DNA of 64,000 nt from CAZBWS01 sp964495705 (GTDB lineage Bacteria > Pseudomonadota > Gammaproteobacteria > HTCC5015). This document shows, piece by piece, positions 61,701-64,000 of the stretch. Every line of letters begins with the position of its first letter. Positions within the stretch are counted from its first letter, which is position 1. A model generated the notes under the pieces. It was not told the DNA's origin and searched no databases. It was given only the letters and a program-made list of their open reading frames with translations. The stretch covers positions 45,122-109,121 of the forward strand of contig CAZBWS010000001.1 of assembly GCA_964495705.1 (NCBI GenBank), read 5' to 3'. Made by a program: the position numbers and the translations under genes.

Positions 61701-64000
61701 AATGCCAGCAGCTAGTGGTGAGCCTGTCGCAGCATCCGCAACAGGGTTACCGTTTAAGGTCGTCGAATTAGCAACATAAGACGTATTACCCGGTACTGCA
61801 TCGGTCAAAAATGAATTATCTGCATTCTCATTACCGATATTTTGAACCACGATACTGTAGCGGAGAATATCGCCCAGCTCTAAATTACCACCATTAACAT
61901 CAATATCACGCTTCTCTACAATCAAGCCTGGGCTTGCTGGGATTCGAGTTACCACAGGATCATCATCTGTTACCGATGCACCGTTGCCTTGATTAACAGT
62001 ATCATCATCAGCAGCCAAATCAGAATCTGACAAGATAGGCGTCGTCAAAAACGGTGCGCTAATAGACGCTTGGTTAAATGCAAAGCTACCATTGGGTAGT
62101 GGGTTGCGCAGGGTAATGTCGAAGCTAATCGTACGTGTGCCATCAACACCACCTGCTCTAGCGGGTATTTCGATACCCGTAAACGCCACTTCGCCTGTAC
62201 CTTTATCACCACCAGTTGGATTGCTGTTATCCGCTGTAGGTGCCGAAGGCGTGGTAGCAGGTGTGATAGAAATATTCGTCAAAGACCCAGGTACAAACAC
62301 ACTCAATGGATTCAACGCTTCAATATCATCCGTAAAATCTACCGTTGCGGCCAAGTCGCCCGAGTTAGTAATGACGACGCTGTAAGTTAGTGTGTCGCCT
62401 GGGTCAGCGTTCGGTGTACTCAATGCATTAGTCGCATTCTGCACACTCTTGACTAATCTAAGAATCGGCGCGTTAATTGCTACAGTATGTTCTGCATTAA
62501 CATCATCCCCATCATTAGCTGTACCCACACCAAAGGCGTTGTCATATACACGACCATCTGTATTGCTACTTGAGTCACTGCGCCACTGAGTTGCGGTTGC
62601 TTCATTAGTTAAATCACTCACACTCAAATTACTAAGTTCAGAACCCGCTACATTATTCAGCTGCGCATCATATTGAATACGTAACACTTCATTATCAGCG
62701 ATGATAGCTTCTGCGGTATTTAGCAAGTTAATGATCAGGTCGCCACTCGCAGCTGTATAGCTAGTCGTATAGTCCGTACCTACTCCTAGCGTTGCGATAG
62801 AAGTACCACCGACTACATCGAATCTTTCTACAGAAATACTTGTTGGTGCGTTGTCACGCATCAAAGCTGGCAACTTATCCTGTATCACCGCATTAAAGGC
62901 CGAAGAATTACCCGTGTTATCCGCCCACACAGTGAAGGTCACTGGTGCACCGCCGAGGTCAATCGTTGCTGGCCCTTGCTTCGTTAAGGTTAAAGCAGGG
63001 TTTTCAATCGCAACGCTTGCTTGTGCAGCTGCACCACCTGAAAGATTAGCAGTACCACCATCTGTCATCTCATATTGATATGTTGCGCTATTGGTAAACG
63101 AGGCAACTCCTGATGCAAATGGTGTGGTTACATTATCTGACAAAATAACATCAATCAGCACGATGGCCTGCGTATTCGCAGGAATATCCATCCCGTTATC
63201 TGTGGTAGTGATATTAAGTAAATTACTGGCGTTAATAGAAGCACTGAGTGTACCTACAGCTGCACTGCCTGCTGCATAGCGCACATTACAGTCAGCAGTT
63301 GCACAACGCAAGCCTGTAGGTAGTTGGTCGGCAATACCCACATCAAACAGCGTCGCATTCACCGGCGTTGCTGGCACCGTCAAAGTGTATGTAATCACTT
63401 CACTAACCGCAGCTCCAGTTAGTGAAGCCGTCTTAGACATCACCCCCGGTGTCGGTGTTGTCAGTGTTTCAGAGTCAGTCGCCGTTGCACCAAAGCTTTG
63501 GCGATCAACTAATGCGGATGCGCTAGGAATAGTATTGTCATCAAAGCTAAAGTAATCCGTGACACCAGCAGTGTTCTGCAAGCTTATACCCGTCCCCACA
63601 TTGCTATCAATCACTATTGTGTATATTAACTCTAATGCCTGACCCGCAGGAATAGCGAAAGTATCTGCAACATTGAGGTTCCAGTTCAACAGACCATCAT
63701 TAATAAAGTTAGCATTAACAGCAGGGGATGACGTACCAACACTAGCGCCGCCATTAATAGTTATAGAAGTTACCGTAACACCTGCTACACCCCCTGCACG
63801 CATACCGACTGGCACTATATCTTGCAACTGCACATCATAAGCTGGTGCTGCACCCGTGTTTTCTACTCGTAAGTTGTAGGTAATCGTTTGCCCTGCTGTT
63901 ACAGGGCTGACCGCAGTCGTACTCTTCGTCAATGCCAAAATAGGCTGCTGTACAACTGCTGTTTGCTGACTCGTTTGTGGCGCTGCCGCACCCGTTGCTG
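58752..64000 (-). CDS. Giant DUF11-repeat surface protein (partial, 5' end outside window)
   Basis: The minus-strand frame is open to the window edge, so at least 1749 residues are present and the N-terminus is missing. A TTG at 63936-63938 is not the real start because coding-like sequence (ATGAAAPQTSQQ in protein letters) continues upstream. The protein has at least seven DUF11/TIGR01451-type repeats (for example LTKSTTAVSPVTAGQTITY and GDILRYSIVVQNIGNENA). It also has two SdrD B-like units with acidic calcium-type loops (GQVWFDLDHDDIFDAG and GKVYDDADANGYQDKGEES). The C-terminal region (LRLVYLAQNENEAKAERRL) resembles the second half of an OmpA domain. It is probably exported and presented with the coupled OmpA-barrel protein. 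Confidence 0.85.
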   Translation of the reverse strand, partial: ATGAAAPQTSQQTAVVQQPILALTKSTTAVSPVTAGQTITYNLRVENTGAAPAYDVQLQDIVPVGMRAGGVAGVTVTSITINGGASVGTSSPAVNANFINDGLLNWNLNVADTFAIPAGQALELIYTIVIDSNVGTGISLQNTAGVTDYFSFDDNTIPSASALVDRQSFGATATDSETLTTPTPGVMSKTASLTGAAVSEVITYTLTVPATPVNATLFDVGIADQLPTGLRCATADCNVRYAAGSAAVGTLSASINASNLLNITTTDNGMDIPANTQAIVLIDVILSDNVTTPFASGVASFTNSATYQYEMTDGGTANLSGGAAAQASVAIENPALTLTKQGPATIDLGGAPVTFTVWADNTGNSSAFNAVIQDKLPALMRDNAPTSISVERFDVVGGTSIATLGVGTDYTTSYTAASGDLIINLLNTAEAIIADNEVLRIQYDAQLNNVAGSELSNLSVSDLTNEATATQWRSDSSSNTDGRVYDNAFGVGTANDGDDVNAEHTVAINAPILRLVKSVQNATNALSTPNADPGDTLTYSVVITNSGDLAATVDFTDDIEALNPLSVFVPGSLTNISITPATTPSAPTADNSNPTGGDKGTGEVAFTGIEIPARAGGVDGTRTISFDITLRNPLPNGSFAFNQASISAPFLTTPILSDSDLAADDDTVNQGNGASVTDDDPVVTRIPASPGLIVEKRDIDVNGGNLELGDILRYSIVVQNIGNENADNSFLTDAVPGNTSYVANSTTLNGNPVADAATGSPLAAGININSADTTVIGRVSGNQLGIATIEFDVRINTGLVPGTLISNQAIVTAEGAGGAPIPTSFSDDPDTGVRGDPTQNVVGNAPFIDVQKTVGSSDSPLVAGSILNYTFIIRNLGNQAATGVTLSDTLPVEISYVANSTQLNSTAVDDGASGDAPFALVGGMSIHSDGSTLATGQTATVTFQATVNAGLTPGTVISNQGTVASNELPDELSDVDGNDENGDQPTEVVFGSGPALRISKQLQDLNGGTVEPGDVLEYIVQVHNIGTADATTVEITDDLSTLPVTYSANSSSIKGISFTDVVDGDGLDFNAISSILTADIGTLIPRDFSTLRFRVDVNAVAQATAIDNQARGTDGSGANVTDNATVMVGGTPGSANLSGQVWFDLDHDDIFDAGAEQPQAGWVVRISNGDNVLAEAITDAQGNYQFNGLPPGGGYEVQFFFESSPASVGNSVSAQFTPVGQTIQGITLNAGDNILDQNLPIDPSGIVYDSVRRVPVAGVTVNMFYTLPGGSRLPLDSGCLNPGQAGQVTGSNGFYAFDVNTAAPCPGSTAIYEVEVSSVPDLFVNGVSTSIPAQTGTLEADLCRDGAGGDSLPLTADCEVAPINTQPTGNQATTFFIRFLLDSQGLATNVFNNHIPIDPILEGALSLRKTTPKINVTRGDLVPYTITASISEALAVNELNGLEIRDTLPPGFKYVKGSARINGVKQLPVLQEGRNFVWDNLTVKQSEPLKLTMVLVVGAGVSENRYVNTAQAFNSEASIAVSDIATATVRVIPDPTFDCTDIIGKVYDDADANGYQDKGEESLPAVKVATARGLLVTTDNNGRYHITCAAVPNEERGSNFIIKLDERSLPSGYRVTTENPRVIRATRGKVAKANFGATIHRVVRLDLMDGAFVEGSDSELVEQWSEGLEQLIKQLEAKPSILRLVYLAQNENEAKAERRLENIKAAIEKLWEDRDCCYNLLIETNIYRRSTGLVKPTDAQSTLERRAE

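Noticed and set aside
58752..63938. TTG at 63936-63938 as the start of the DUF11 protein
   Set aside because: The same frame continues upstream to the window edge with coding-like sequence and there is no signal peptide at the TTG.

Overview
This is a chromosomal window from a gammaproteobacterium, probably a marine lineage near the Cellvibrionales or another Pseudomonas-like group. The reasons are the conserved block kdsD-kdsC-lptC-lptA-lptB-rpoN-hpf-ptsN-rapZ-ptsO, the block metY-rimP-nusA-infB-rbfA-truB-rpsO-pnp, homodimeric AceE, NDH-2, and uvrB divergent from a class I aminotransferase. The genus cannot be fixed from sequence reading alone. No prophage, transposase, plasmid functions or CRISPR array is visible. 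Three runs of 100 N (6861-6960, 13792-13891, 20910-21009) are scaffold joins, and the first is almost certainly a false gap because 55 bases are repeated on both sides of it.

Layout. 1-4000 (minus strand): glyA, nrdR, ribD, ribE and a partial small zinc-ribbon membrane protein. 4268-6521 (plus): an unrecognised protein with a ribbon-helix-helix-like end, then ettA, then an element rich in inverted repeats. 6992-14543: argG (minus), aceE-aceF and ndh (plus), and an unrecognised gene (minus) cut by a gap. 14627-25020 (plus): LPS assembly genes kdsD, kdsC and lptCAB, then rpoN and a regulatory phosphotransferase set (hpf, ptsN, hprK, rapZ, a mannose-type EIIA, ptsO) and mgtE. 25035-33175: an SRPBCC protein, an S41 protease coupled to a pilin-like gene, mak, metR, a decayed ion-channel gene, uvrB and an aminotransferase. 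33237-41471 (minus): a three-gene phosphorelay/cyclic-di-GMP cluster, a cold-shock protein, a YgjP-like metallopeptidase and fadH. 41771-43819: yheT and an AraC regulator. 44033-53133 (minus): the pnp-to-metY translation operon. 53199-64000 (minus): a DUF2818 membrane protein and a very large surface pair, a DUF11-repeat protein coupled to a triple-OmpA protein with a long predicted beta-barrel.

The most interesting signal crosses genes. The 9-mer ATGCGGATA occurs 23 times on the two strands by hand count, where about 0.5 would be expected by chance. It often extends to ATGCGGATAAGCT (5 perfect copies). It falls in several reading frames and in intergenic DNA. Twice it forms inverted pairs just after a stop codon (glyA, ettA), where the transcript would fold into a 13-bp hairpin. 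This matches the behaviour of the DNA uptake sequences of Neisseriaceae and Pasteurellaceae, but the word is not one I recognise from those families. A pilin-like gene and uvrB carry copies. I propose it as a candidate DNA uptake sequence of this lineage.

Other points of note are a near-consensus sigma-54 promoter immediately upstream of rpoN, an HPr kinase beside an NPr that keeps both His15 and Ser46, a probable RNase III-type hairpin between rpsO and pnp, and two terminators between the initiator tRNA and rimP.
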